The notes: a model not told the origin generated them from the sequence alone. DNA of 64,000 nucleotides from Actinocorallia herbida (GCF_003751225.1 NZ_RJKE01000001.1:2542001-2606000), one strand, 5' to 3'. Positions 15,503 through 23,331 are shown, numbered from the stretch's first letter. Translations and numbers: made by a program.

Positions 15503-16801
15503 ATGAACCGCGACGACATGATCCTCATCAGCGTCGACGACCACATCATCGAACCGCCCGACATGTTCGTGAACCACCTCCCGGCCAAGTACAAGGACGA
15601 CGCCCCCCAGCTCGTCCACCGGGAGGACGGCACCGATGTCTGGAAGTTCCGCGACACGGTCATCCCCAACGCGGCGCTCAACGCCGTCGCGGGACGCCCC
15701 AAGACCGAGTACGGCATGGAGCCGCAGGGCCTCGACGAGATCCGGCCCGGGTGCTACGACGTGCACGAGCGCGTCAAGGACATGAACGCGGGCGGCATCC
15801 TCGGGTCGATGAACTTCCCGTCGTTCCCCGGCTTCGCCGCGCGCCTGTTCGCCACCGAGGACCCCGACTTCTCGATGGCGCTCGTCCGCGCCTACAACGA
15901 CTGGCACATCGACGAGTGGTGCGGCCAGTACCCGGGCCGCTTCATCCCGATGGCGCTGCCCGCGATCTGGGACCCGCAGCTGTGCGCCGACGAGGTCCGC
16001 CGCGTCGCCGCCAAGGGCTGCCACTCCCTCACCTTCACCGAGAATCCCGCCGCGCTCGGCTACCCGAGCTTCCACAACGAGCACTGGGACCCGTTGTGGA
16101 AGGCCCTCACCGACACCGGCACGATCCTCAACGTGCACATCGGCTCGTCGGGCCGCCTCACGATCCCGTCGGTCGACGGCCCGCCGGACGTGATGATCAC
16201 GCTGCAGCCGATGAACATCGTCTCGGCCGCCGCCGACCTGCTGTGGTCCCGGGTCATCAAGGAGTTCCCGACCATCAAGATCGCGCTGTCCGAGGGCGGC
16301 ACGGGCTGGATCCCCTACTTCCTCGAGCGCGTCGACCGGACCTTCGAGATGCACGCGACCTGGACGCTCCAGGACTTCGGCGGGCGCCTCCCGTCGGAGG
16401 TCTTCCGCGACCACTTCCTCACCTGCTTCATCAGCGACCCGCTCGGCGTCCGGCTCCGGCACGACATCGGCATCGACAACATCTGCTGGGAGGCCGACTA
16501 CCCGCACAGCGACTCGATGTGGCCGAACGCCCCCGAGGAGCTGCACGAGGTGCTCACCAAGTACGACGTGTCCGACGGCGACATCAACAAGATGACGCAC
16601 GAGAACGCGATCCGCTGGTACCAGTTCGATCCGTTCGCGCACGTGCCGCGCGAGCAGGCCACCGTCGGCGCGCTGCGGGCCGCCTCGCCCGGCCACGACG
16701 TGAGCATCCAGTCGCGCAGCCACCGCGTCATCGCGCCGGAGGAGAAGCTCGAGGGCTTCCGCCAGCGCGCCCGCGCGGCGACCGCCCGAGCCGCCCAGTG
16801 A
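15503..16801 (+). CDS. Amidohydrolase-2 (ACMSD-like) TIM-barrel hydrolase/decarboxylase
   Basis: A protein of about 432 residues of the amidohydrolase-2 family. The N-terminus ILISVDDHIIEPPDMF carries the first-strand Asp-His in place of HxH; metal-ligand regions follow at LNVHIGSSG, KIALSEGGTGWIPY and the C-terminal CWEADYPHSDSMWP. Members catalyse hydrolysis or non-oxidative decarboxylation of aromatic or cyclic acids (compare ACMSD and 5-carboxyvanillate decarboxylase). Two in-frame ATGs lie at 15497 and 15503; the AAAGGA site at 15488-15493 favours the second (9-nt spacing). It probably acts downstream of the Rieske oxygenase encoded by the divergent operon. Confidence 0.88.
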   Translation: MNRDDMILISVDDHIIEPPDMFVNHLPAKYKDDAPQLVHREDGTDVWKFRDTVIPNAALNAVAGRPKTEYGMEPQGLDEIRPGCYDVHERVKDMNAGGILGSMNFPSFPGFAARLFATEDPDFSMALVRAYNDWHIDEWCGQYPGRFIPMALPAIWDPQLCADEVRRVAAKGCHSLTFTENPAALGYPSFHNEHWDPLWKALTDTGTILNVHIGSSGRLTIPSVDGPPDVMITLQPMNIVSAAADLLWSRVIKEFPTIKIALSEGGTGWIPYFLERVDRTFEMHATWTLQDFGGRLPSEVFRDHFLTCFISDPLGVRLRHDIGIDNICWEADYPHSDSMWPNAPEELHEVLTKYDVSDGDINKMTHENAIRWYQFDPFAHVPREQATVGALRAASPGHDVSIQSRSHRVIAPEEKLEGFRQRARAATARAAQ

Positions 16802-16883
16802 CCGTCACGACCGCGTCCGGCCGGGGCTCCCGCCCTGGCCGACGCTCCCGCGGGCGCCGCCCGCGAGCGAAGGGAGGCAACGC

Positions 16884-18050
16884 GTGGACTTCGCGCTGAA
16901 CGACGAGCAGCGGCTGTTCCGCCAGACGCTGCGCGACTTCGCCGAGAAGGAGATCATGCCGGTCGCCTCCGAGTGGGAGCGGACGGGACGGTATCCGGCC
17001 GAGTTCGTCGAGAAGTTCCAGGACATGGGGCTGTTCGGGCTGAACGTCCCCGAGGAGTACGGGGGACTGGGCGCCGACCGGGTGTCCTACGCCCTGGCCT
17101 TCGAGGAGATCGCGCGGGCGTGGCTGGGCGCGGCGGGCCTGTTCGGGCCGCACTCCGTCGCGTGCTGGATGGTCTCCCGGAACGGGACCGAGGAGCAGAA
17201 GGCGCGGTTCCTGCCCCGGATGGCCTCGGGCGAACTGCGGTCGGGCCTCGGGCTGACCGAGCCCGGCGCGGGCACCGACCTCCAGGGCATCATCACGACC
17301 GCGGTCCGCGACGGGGACCATTACGTCGTGAACGGGGCGAAGACCTGGATCACCAACGCCAGGGTCGCCGGGATGCTGCCGATCCTCGTCAAGACCGGGG
17401 CGGTGGACGGCGGGCACGCGGCCATGTCGGTGCTGCTCGTCGAGACCGACACCCCCGGCTTCCGGGTCACCCGGGACCTGCCGAAACTCGGGTACAAGGG
17501 ACCCGAGACGTGCGAGCTCGTCCTGGAGGACGTGCGCGTCCCCGCGGCGAACCTGCTCGGCGGGGAGGAGGGGCACGGACTCCAGCACGTCCTCGGCTCG
17601 CTGGAGATCGGCCGGATCAACATCTCCGCCCGCGCCGTCGGCGTCGCCCAGGCCGCGTACGAGGCCGCGCTGAACTATTCGCGCGAGCGCGAGGCGTTCG
17701 GCAAGCCCATCGCGAACTTCCAGGCGATCCAGCTCAAACTGGCCGACATGGCCACCGAGATCCAGGCCGCGCGGCTGCTCGCCTACTGGGCGGCGACCCG
17801 CTCGGAGGAGACCGGCGGACGCGTCGACCTGGAGGCCGGCATGGCGAAGATGTACGCCTCCGAGGTGGCCATCAAGTGCGCGCTCGAATCCATGCGGATC
17901 CACGGCGGGTACGGCTACTCGGCGGAGTACGTCGTCGAACGGCTCTACCGCGACGCGCCCCTCATGGCGATCGGGGAGGGCACCAACGACGTCCAGCGCC
18001 TCATCATCGCCAAGTCCCTCGTCTCCGGAAAGGGACGTCTCGGCTGGTGA
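16884..18050 (+). CDS. Acyl-CoA dehydrogenase (canonical, homotetrameric type)
   Basis: A protein of 388 residues from a GTG at 16884 with an AGGGAGG site. All classical motifs are present: LTEPGAGTDLQGI, GAKTWITNARVA, REAFGKPIANFQAIQ and the C-terminal IGEGTNDVQRLIIAKSL, whose Glu corresponds to the catalytic base of short- and medium-chain enzymes. It oxidises an acyl-CoA to the enoyl-CoA and passes electrons to ETF. It is the last gene of the transporter operon, followed by a terminator hairpin. Its complete active site contrasts with the alpha/beta pair at 5297-7191. Confidence 0.93.
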   Translation: MDFALNDEQRLFRQTLRDFAEKEIMPVASEWERTGRYPAEFVEKFQDMGLFGLNVPEEYGGLGADRVSYALAFEEIARAWLGAAGLFGPHSVACWMVSRNGTEEQKARFLPRMASGELRSGLGLTEPGAGTDLQGIITTAVRDGDHYVVNGAKTWITNARVAGMLPILVKTGAVDGGHAAMSVLLVETDTPGFRVTRDLPKLGYKGPETCELVLEDVRVPAANLLGGEEGHGLQHVLGSLEIGRINISARAVGVAQAAYEAALNYSREREAFGKPIANFQAIQLKLADMATEIQAARLLAYWAATRSEETGGRVDLEAGMAKMYASEVAIKCALESMRIHGGYGYSAEYVVERLYRDAPLMAIGEGTNDVQRLIIAKSLVSGKGRLGW

Positions 18051-18091
18051 GCGCGTAGCGCGGAATCACCTCTGAAATACCCCCCTTTTTC

Positions 18092-18121
18092 ACGCCCCTG
18101 TGACCCTTGTCACAGGGGCGT
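18092..18121 (+). terminator. Terminator hairpin after the transporter/ACAD operon
   Basis: ACGCCCCTGTGA (18092-18103), loop CCCTTG, TCACAGGGGCGT (18110-18121): a perfect 12-bp stem 41 bp after the dehydrogenase stop. It abuts the TetR operator directly. There is no T tract on the plus strand. Confidence 0.7.
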
Positions 18122-18153
18122 AACCAACCTAATGTGTGTTCAGTAGGTTGGTT
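18122..18153. promoter_or_regulatory. TetR-type operator upstream of the TetR gene
   Basis: AACCAACCTA (18122-18131) and TAGGTTGGTT (18144-18153) form a perfect 10-bp inverted repeat with a 12-bp spacer, ending 30 bp before the likely GTG start of the TetR gene. Autoregulation is inferred. No second copy of this palindrome was found in the 10953-11283 promoter region. Confidence 0.75.
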
Positions 18154-18183
18154 GAAAGGGGCAGCCCGCTGAGTGAAGACAGG

Positions 18184-18816
18184 GTGAAAGAAGACAGGCG
18201 AACCATCGCCGATCCGCGCCCTTACGCCGCGCTCCTCGCGAAGGGCGAGGACCGGAGGCAGCGGATCCTCGCGGTCGCCCAGCGGCTGCTGCGGCGCCAG
18301 GGTTGGCGCAGCACCACGCTCGGCCAGATCGCCCGTGAGGCCGGGATCAGCACCGCCGGAGTCCTGCACCACTTCGAGTCCAAGGAGCAGCTGCTCCACG
18401 CGATCCTCGACGCCCGCGACGCGGACGACGAATCGCACTCGGACTACATGTCGGGCGACCTCGTCGAGGAACTCGGCAAGCTCGCCGAGCGCTTCCGGCG
18501 CTCACCCGACCTCGTGGGGCTGTTCGCCATCCTTCGCGTGGAGAACATCGACCCCGAAGCACCCCTCCACCAGAGGTTCCGCAGCAGGCACCGCGTCGCC
18601 CTGGAGACCGTGTCCGCCTTCATCCGGGACGGCCAGCGCTCCGGAAAGTACCGGGTCGAGCCGGACCCGGCAGTTTTGGCCGCCGAGATCGTCGCATTCT
18701 TGAATGGGATAGAGACAACATGGCTGCTCGACCCTTCGTTTCCCCTGAGCGAGGTCTTCAGGGAGTACGTTGCGTCACTCGACCGGCGACTCGCCCCGCC
18801 GTCGGACGCATCCTGA
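18184..18816 (+). CDS. TetR-family transcriptional regulator
   Basis: About 210 residues from the GTG at 18184; an earlier GTG at 18136 would place the start inside the operator. The N-terminal helix-turn-helix reads RILAVAQRLLRRQGWRSTTL, GQIAREAGISTAGVLHHFES and KEQLLHAIL. The C-terminal ligand domain is TetR_C-like (ESHSDYMSGDLVEELGKLAE, FAILRVENIDPEAPLHQRF). The operator at 18122-18153 suggests self-repression. Being next to the catabolic island it may control it, with an acyl-CoA or pathway intermediate as the ligand (inference). Confidence 0.9.
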   Translation: MKEDRRTIADPRPYAALLAKGEDRRQRILAVAQRLLRRQGWRSTTLGQIAREAGISTAGVLHHFESKEQLLHAILDARDADDESHSDYMSGDLVEELGKLAERFRRSPDLVGLFAILRVENIDPEAPLHQRFRSRHRVALETVSAFIRDGQRSGKYRVEPDPAVLAAEIVAFLNGIETTWLLDPSFPLSEVFREYVASLDRRLAPPSDAS

Positions 18817-19298
18817 GGCCCCGGCTCTTCATCGCCGCGTCCAGCCCCGAAGAGGCGGTCCGCTCCGCCGGCGGCTGGCTGTTCGACTGCGTCATGGCGG
18901 GCTGGGACGTCACCGTCCTGACCCCCGGAAAGGCCGATCCCACCGCGCTGCGCATCCTCGGCGCCCGCTCCGGCGACCTCGAGGCCGCGATCACCCGCTC
19001 GGTGCCCGGCCCCCGTCCCGTCGCCGTCGCCGTCGAGGCCCTGCTGTGCGAGACCGAGCCGCGCGTCGGCTCGCTCCTGCGCAAGGCGCTCGACACGTCC
19101 AGCGCCGACATCCGCGTCTGGGGCGCAGCCCGCCCCGCCACCTTCGCGGACGCCGTCGACCCCGTCCGCCACCGCCTCAGCACCGCCGCCCGCGCCTTCA
19201 AGTCCCACGCCCTGGCGGCGCTTCCCAGCACCTCCGCCCCGCACGTCCTCCCCACCGAGACCTTCCACCGCACCCCGTCCGCGGCGGCGAGGTCCTGA
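18813..19298 (+). CDS. Unknown conserved-looking cytosolic protein
   Basis: The recognisable body starts at RPRLFIAASSPEEAVRSAG and continues GWLFDCVMAGWDVTVL, LRILGARSGDLEAAI, ALLCETEPRVGSLLRKAL and DIRVWGAA. This looks like a Rossmann-like alpha/beta start (RLFIAA) without a known motif. No ATG, GTG or TTG is well placed: a CTG at 18813 overlaps the TetR stop as CTGA, whereas the ATG at 18720 would overlap the TetR coding sequence by 97 bp. The CTG is preferred because the conserved-looking part begins right there. The C-terminal region is Ala/Pro-rich. The function is not known; cotranscription with TetR is likely. Confidence 0.65.
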   Translation: MRPRLFIAASSPEEAVRSAGGWLFDCVMAGWDVTVLTPGKADPTALRILGARSGDLEAAITRSVPGPRPVAVAVEALLCETEPRVGSLLRKALDTSSADIRVWGAARPATFADAVDPVRHRLSTAARAFKSHALAALPSTSAPHVLPTETFHRTPSAAARS

Positions 19299-19305
19299 CG
19301 GCCTT

Positions 19306-19336
19306 GGAGCGCGCTCTCCACCCTGGAGCGCGCTCC
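19306..19336. terminator. Bidirectional terminator between convergent genes
   Basis: GGAGCGCGCTC (19306-19316) and GAGCGCGCTCC (19326-19336) pair in an 11-bp stem; the right copy lies inside a perfect 14-bp palindrome TGGAGCGCGCTCCA. It lies between the stops at 19298 and 19348. Confidence 0.65.
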
Positions 19337-19347
19337 ATCACCGTCCC

Positions 19348-19923
19348 CTACTCGCAGACGACCCCGTCGCCGTCGCGGTCGGTGTACCAGTCGTACTCGG
19401 GGTCCTGGCCCTCGTAGTAGGGGCCGTAGCCCGCGGCCGTCGCCTGGGCGCAGGTGTCGAACTGCGGGTCGGTGCTCGGTTGCGGCGGGGGCTTCGGCTT
19501 GCTCTTCTTCCAGGTCTTGGACAGCACCTTGGTGCCCTGCGCGTCGCGGAGGGTCGCGGTGTCGCCCGTGTTGTTCCAGATGTACCAGCCGCGCTGCATG
19601 TACAGGTGGGTCGCGGAGTTCTTGCCCTTGCCCGTGTGGACGGTGACGCTCTTGCCCGCCCTGAGGGTGAACGCCGGGAACCTGTACACGTGGTGCTGGG
19701 CGTCGCGCAACGTCCAGTTCTTGAACTTCACCGCCTTTCCGCCGGTGTTCTTGATGACGACGTACTCCTTGTTGAGGTGGGAGTTGCCGCCGTTGTCCGC
19801 GCCCGGCGCGTCGTACTGGATCTCGGTGTACTTCAGCGCCGGCTTCGCCGCCGCCGACGCGGAGGTCCCCGAGCCCACGAGGACCGCCGCGAGCACGGCG
19901 GAGGTCATGACAGCAGAACGCAC
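19348..19923 (-). CDS. Secreted lamin-tail-like protein with C-terminal excalibur domain
   Basis: A 191-residue exported protein. The signal peptide MRSAVMTSAVLAAVLVGSG ends near TSASAAA. The central 95 residues form a lamin-tail-like beta-sandwich (LNKEYVVIKNTGGKAVKF, NWTLRDAQHHVYRFPAFTL, YIWNNTGDTATLRDAQG). A Lys/Pro linker leads to the excalibur calcium-binding motif DRDGDGVVCE at the very C-terminus, with the paired Cys in FDTCAQATAAGYGPYY. Similar proteins are surface or nuclease-associated in actinomycetes; binding to DNA, cell wall or calcium is inferred from the domains only. The gene stands alone, convergent with the unknown gene at 18813. Confidence 0.88.
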   Translation of the reverse strand: MRSAVMTSAVLAAVLVGSGTSASAAAKPALKYTEIQYDAPGADNGGNSHLNKEYVVIKNTGGKAVKFKNWTLRDAQHHVYRFPAFTLRAGKSVTVHTGKGKNSATHLYMQRGWYIWNNTGDTATLRDAQGTKVLSKTWKKSKPKPPPQPSTDPQFDTCAQATAAGYGPYYEGQDPEYDWYTDRDGDGVVCE

Positions 19924-20058
19924 GAATGCCCCTTGGGTAGCGAAAATCGGAGCGCCAATCTAAGGGAGGCATGCGGGGTATGGGTGAGATTTCCGGAAAC
20001 GGTATTTCTTCGGAAGATCCGGGCCGCGCGGTGTTCCGGCGCCGCGGGCCCGGACCCG

Positions 20059-21441
20059 TCACGGCCCGGCCGGCTTGGGGAGGGCGAAGCTCAGCGGGAC
20101 GATGAGCGCGAGGGCGGCCGCGGCGGCGAGGAAAGCGTGCTGGTAGCCCACCACGGGAGCGGCCGCCGAGGCCGCGACCGTCGCCAGGGCGGCGAGGCCG
20201 ATCGAGCCGCCGACCTGGCGCGCGGTGTTGATGAGCCCGGACACGAGGCCCGCCTCGGAACCTGGGGCCGCACCCGTCGCGAGGGCGGCGACCGGGGTGA
20301 ACAGCAGGCCCGAGCCCAGGCACATGACGATCGCCGGGCCGAGCAGTCCGGCGGCGTAGGACGTGTCCTCGCCGAGCCGCGCCTGCCAGAGGAAGCCCGC
20401 GGTGCCGAGGACCGCGCCGAGGATCAGGACGGCGCGCGGCCCGAACCGTCGCATCAGCGCGGGCGCGGACCGGGCGCCGACGATGATGGCCGCCGTGTGC
20501 GGCAGGAATCCGAGGCCCGCGCGGATCGCGCTGTAGTGCAGCACGTTCTGCATGTAGAGCGACAGGAAGTACCACATCGCGAAGAAGGCGGCCCCGACGA
20601 GGACCATGATGACGCTCGCCGCCGAGATCGCCCGGACCTTGAAGATGCCGAGCGGGACCAGCGGCGCCGTCGCGAACCTCGCCTCGACCAGCAGGAACAG
20701 CGCGAGCGCGGCGACGCCCGCGCCGATCGGGCCGAGCGCCTGGACCGCGCCCCAGCCGTGCTCGTGGGTCTGCGCGGTGCCGTAGGCCACGAGGGAGAAT
20801 CCCGCGGTCACTAGGATCGCGCCCGTTACGTCGAGCCGCCTTGCGGTGGGCACCGCGCGCTCGGCGAGGACGACGAAGGCCGCGGCCACGACCGCGCCGC
20901 CCACCGGCACGTTGATGAGCAGCACCCACCGCCAGGACAGGTACTCGGTGAGCACCCCGCCCAGCACGGAGCCGATCGCCCCGGCGGCCGCGCCCGCGGC
21001 GCTCCACCTCGCCACCGCCCTCGTGCGCGCGGAGGGATCGGTGAACGTGGTGGCGAGGATCGTCAGGGTCGCGGGGGACAGGACCGCCGCGCCGACGCCC
21101 TGGAGCGCCCGCGCCGCGACGAGCAGGCCCGCCGAGTCGGCGAGGCCGCCCGCGAGGCTCGCCGCGCAGAACAGCGCGAGGCCCGCCAGGTAGACGCGCT
21201 TCTGGCCGAAGAGGTCGGCGGCGCGCCCGCCGAGCAGGAGGAAGCCCGCGAACGTCAGGGCGTAGGCGTTGACGACCCATTGCAGGCCCGTCGCGTCGAA
21301 ACCGAGGTCGGTGCGGATCGCGGGCAGGGCCACGTTGACGATCGAGACGTCGAGGACGACGAGGAACTGGCCGAGGCAGGCGACCAGCAGCACCACGGAG
21401 GCGCGCTTGTCCGCTGTCGCGGGTTGCGCGGTCGAGGTCAT
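20059..21441 (-). CDS. MFS drug-efflux transporter (DHA2-type)
   Basis: A 460-residue major-facilitator protein with many membrane helices. The first helix carries the antiporter motif D1-like LVVLDVSIVNVALPAI, followed by LLLGGRAADLFGQKRVY (motif A) and GPAIGSVLGG-like motif C (GAIGSVLGGVLTEYLSWRW). This is typical of EmrB/QacA proton-driven multidrug exporters, although at 460 residues the predicted helix number is near 12-14. The ATG at 21441 is divergent from the TetR gene at 21524 across a region with palindromic operators, the classical local efflux-repressor unit. Confidence 0.92.
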   Translation of the reverse strand: MTSTAQPATADKRASVVLLVACLGQFLVVLDVSIVNVALPAIRTDLGFDATGLQWVVNAYALTFAGFLLLGGRAADLFGQKRVYLAGLALFCAASLAGGLADSAGLLVAARALQGVGAAVLSPATLTILATTFTDPSARTRAVARWSAAGAAAGAIGSVLGGVLTEYLSWRWVLLINVPVGGAVVAAAFVVLAERAVPTARRLDVTGAILVTAGFSLVAYGTAQTHEHGWGAVQALGPIGAGVAALALFLLVEARFATAPLVPLGIFKVRAISAASVIMVLVGAAFFAMWYFLSLYMQNVLHYSAIRAGLGFLPHTAAIIVGARSAPALMRRFGPRAVLILGAVLGTAGFLWQARLGEDTSYAAGLLGPAIVMCLGSGLLFTPVAALATGAAPGSEAGLVSGLINTARQVGGSIGLAALATVAASAAAPVVGYQHAFLAAAAALALIVPLSFALPKPAGP

Positions 21442-21457
21442 GGGGAGTCTCCAATCG

Positions 21458-21501
21458 GAGCGGAGTATTCCGCTCGGAAAGGCTAACGGAATGATCCGCT
21501 C
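21458..21501. promoter_or_regulatory. Tandem operator sites between MFS and TetR genes
   Basis: GAGCGGA-GTAT-TCCGCTC is a perfect 7-4-7 inverted repeat at 21458-21475. A weaker copy, CGGA-ATGA-TCCG extended by CTC, lies at 21487-21501 with its centre 26 bp away. They cover both divergent promoters. Confidence 0.7.
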
Positions 21502-21523
21502 CGGTCCAGCTACACTTCGGTCC

Positions 21524-22177
21524 ATGACGACTCGCCCCGCCGCGGGCGGCCGCAAGGCCGAAGCCGCGCGCAACAACCGCACGGTGCTCAACGCGGCCCG
21601 CGAGGTCTTCTTCGAGCAGGGCTTCGACGCACCCATGTCCGCGATCGCGGAGCGCGCCGGCGTGGGCATGGGCTCCCTCTACCGCCGCTATCCGAGCAAG
21701 GAGGTCCTGGCCCGCCACCTCTGCACCATCTCCATGGAGGGCACGCTCGCGGCCGCCGAACGCGCGCTGGCCGAGGAATCGTCGGGCTGGTCGGCCCTGG
21801 TCCGCTTCATAACGGAATCCCTGGAATGCGGCATGGGCGCCCTCTCCGGCTTCGCCGGCTCCTTCCCCGTCACCCAGGCCATGATCGATCTGAGTGAACA
21901 GGGCGCGAACGCCATGCAGGAGATCCTCACCCGCGCCGCCGCCGAAGGCTCCGTCCGCCCCGACCTCACCCCGGGCGACCTCGTCTACCTCCTCAAACTC
22001 CTCGCCACGAAGACCACCCCGGACCCCGCCCGCACCACCGAACTCCGCCCCCGCTACCTGACCATCGTCCTCGACGGCCTCCGCCCGACCCCCACCCCCC
22101 TCCCCGCCCCCGCCCCCACCTGGCCCGAAATCGCCGCCCGCTGGGGCCCCGCCACAGACCTCCCCGAAGACCTCTAG
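21524..22177 (+). CDS. TetR-family repressor of the divergent exporter
   Basis: A protein of 217 residues with the TetR helix-turn-helix RTVLNAAREVFFEQGFDAPM, SAIAERAGVGMGSLYRRYPS, KEVLARHLC, and a C-terminal domain of the SbtR/PsrA-like type (SALVRFITESLECGMGAL, TPGDLVYLLKLLATKT). The C-terminus is Pro/Thr-rich and ends at EDL. The start at 21524 is the only well-placed ATG. Control of the MFS gene through the sites at 21458-21501 is inferred from the arrangement. Confidence 0.9.
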   Translation: MTTRPAAGGRKAEAARNNRTVLNAAREVFFEQGFDAPMSAIAERAGVGMGSLYRRYPSKEVLARHLCTISMEGTLAAAERALAEESSGWSALVRFITESLECGMGALSGFAGSFPVTQAMIDLSEQGANAMQEILTRAAAEGSVRPDLTPGDLVYLLKLLATKTTPDPARTTELRPRYLTIVLDGLRPTPTPLPAPAPTWPEIAARWGPATDLPEDL

Positions 22178-22277
22178 CGGCCTCGCCCGCCGGAGGACGG
22201 CCTCGGCGGCACGGGAGAATCCCGCACCACAGATCTTCAACTCCGGGCGCCTCACCCCCGAACCCTGACGGCCCCGC

Positions 22278-22666
22278 CGAACACCCCTCGTCGCGGGGAC
22301 GAGCCCCGGCCCGGCAAGGATCGCGGCCCTAGCGCCGGAACACCCCGCGTGCGTGGAGCGAACGCGATCGGCTCCGCGCGCAGGAGCTTGCCGACCGGAC
22401 CACCTCCGCCTGCGCGGAGCGAACTTCGTGCGCCGCCGGACGCTGCTCCGGCTCACCGGACCACCTCCGCCTGCGCGGGGAGGAGGACCTGAGCGGCGCG
22501 ACCCTAAGCCGCGCGTACGGAACACCCCCCGTGCGCGGGGAGGAGGCCGCTGCTCGGAGCAGCCGCCCGGGGCGCGGCGGAACACCCCCGCGTGTGCGGG
22601 GAGGAGCTCTCGCCCACCCACGAGTCGCGCACTCTCCCGGAACACCCCCGCGTGCGCGGGGAGGAG
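22278..22666 (-). CRISPR. Type I-E CRISPR array, 7 repeats, decayed at its left end, no cas genes nearby
   Basis: The consensus repeat (plus strand) is 29 nt: CGGAACACCCCCGCGT followed by GCGCGGGGAGGAG, with a GC hairpin in the middle. Repeats lie at 22278-22303, 22336-22363, 22396-22424, 22457-22485, 22518-22545, 22578-22606 and 22638-22666. Five of the six spacers are exactly 32 nt and the last is 31. The rightmost repeat equals the consensus, the next two differ by one or two bases or indels, and the leftmost three or four are progressively degenerate. The reverse complement, CTCCTCCCCGCGC...GTGTTCCG, is the transcribed orientation of actinobacterial I-E repeats, so transcription should run leftwards. 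Decay at the leader-distal end agrees with this. No cas gene is present in the window. Confidence 0.93.
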
Positions 22667-22765
22667 GCTTGCTGGTCTGGGTGTTTGTTGTGGGGGAGGG
22701 GGCTTTCGTTTTGTTGGGTTCGGTTCGGGCGGGCTCGACGTCAGTCGGATGCGGGGGGTTCGGGG
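22667..22765 (-). promoter_or_regulatory. Probable CRISPR leader
   Basis: The 99 bp between the best-preserved repeat and the next gene are T/G-rich on the plus strand (GTGTTTGTTGTGGGGG, CGTTTTGTTGGGTTCGG), hence A/C-rich in the direction of array transcription and lower in GC than the surroundings. Position and polarity fit a leader; no motif was confirmed. Confidence 0.5.
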
Positions 22766-23317
22766 TTAGGTGGGGCGGCCGCCGGGGGACCAGGGGTGGA
22801 GTTCGATCGAGGCGTAGGCGGGGGTGGTGAGGAAGGTGCTCGCGGTGGTGGGGGAGTCCGATCGGAGGAGGGCGGCGGTGCCCAGCCAGGTGGTGGCGTC
22901 GTCGGAGAGGAGGGGGCCGTAGGCGATGAGGGAGGGGGAGGGTGGGGGGAGTTCGTCGGCGGGGGTGGCGGAGGCGGCTAGGGCGATGAGGAGGTAGGCG
23001 TCATCGTTGAGGGACGCGAGGGGGTAGTCCCACATGGTGCGGCCGAGGGTGTTGTGCCAGCGGCGGAGCATGACGTCGCGGTAGGCGCCGGACTGGTAGT
23101 TGGGTTCGTTGAAGGCGAAGGCTCGGGCTGCGTCGGGGGAGGGGAGGTCGAGGATGTGGACGCTGCCCGTGGGGATGTCCTCCTCCGGGTTCCAGGTGGG
23201 GCCGCGGGCGATCATCTGGGCGGCGAACCCGTCCATGTAGGACCAGTGGCGTTCGCCGTTGGCCATGCGGAGGGCGCGGGAGCCCGGCCGGTCCCGGTGG
23301 TAGCAGAAGAACTCCAT
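22766..23317 (-). CDS. YciI-like protein, probably two tandem YCII domains
   Basis: A 183-residue protein. Residues 1-90 show the YCII pattern: a ferredoxin-like start MEFFCYHRDRPGS, ERHWSYMDGFAAQMIARGP (His and the active-site-like region), GSVHILDLPSPDAARAFAFN and YRDVMLRRW. From about residue 105 a second, weaker copy reads YLLIALAASATPADE, YGPLLSDDATTWLGTAALL and TPAYASIELHPW. YCII proteins act as small-molecule lyases or dehalogenase-like enzymes, or as partners of sigma factors. It ends just before the CRISPR leader and starts 14 bp beyond the stop of the esterase gene (23332), so the two could be cotranscribed. Confidence 0.75.
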   Translation of the reverse strand: MEFFCYHRDRPGSRALRMANGERHWSYMDGFAAQMIARGPTWNPEEDIPTGSVHILDLPSPDAARAFAFNEPNYQSGAYRDVMLRRWHNTLGRTMWDYPLASLNDDAYLLIALAASATPADELPPPSPSLIAYGPLLSDDATTWLGTAALLRSDSPTTASTFLTTPAYASIELHPWSPGGRPT

Positions 23318-23331
23318 GGGGAGGATTCTGC

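Noticed and set aside
18758-22645. A minus-strand frame of almost 1300 codons spanning several genes and the CRISPR array
   Set aside because: Its start translates the CRISPR repeats (PAHAGVFR-like) and the rest is antisense or out of frame to real genes.
22353-22981. Short plus-strand frames across the CRISPR array and its right flank
   Set aside because: Translation of repeats and G-rich antisense; no independent coding evidence.
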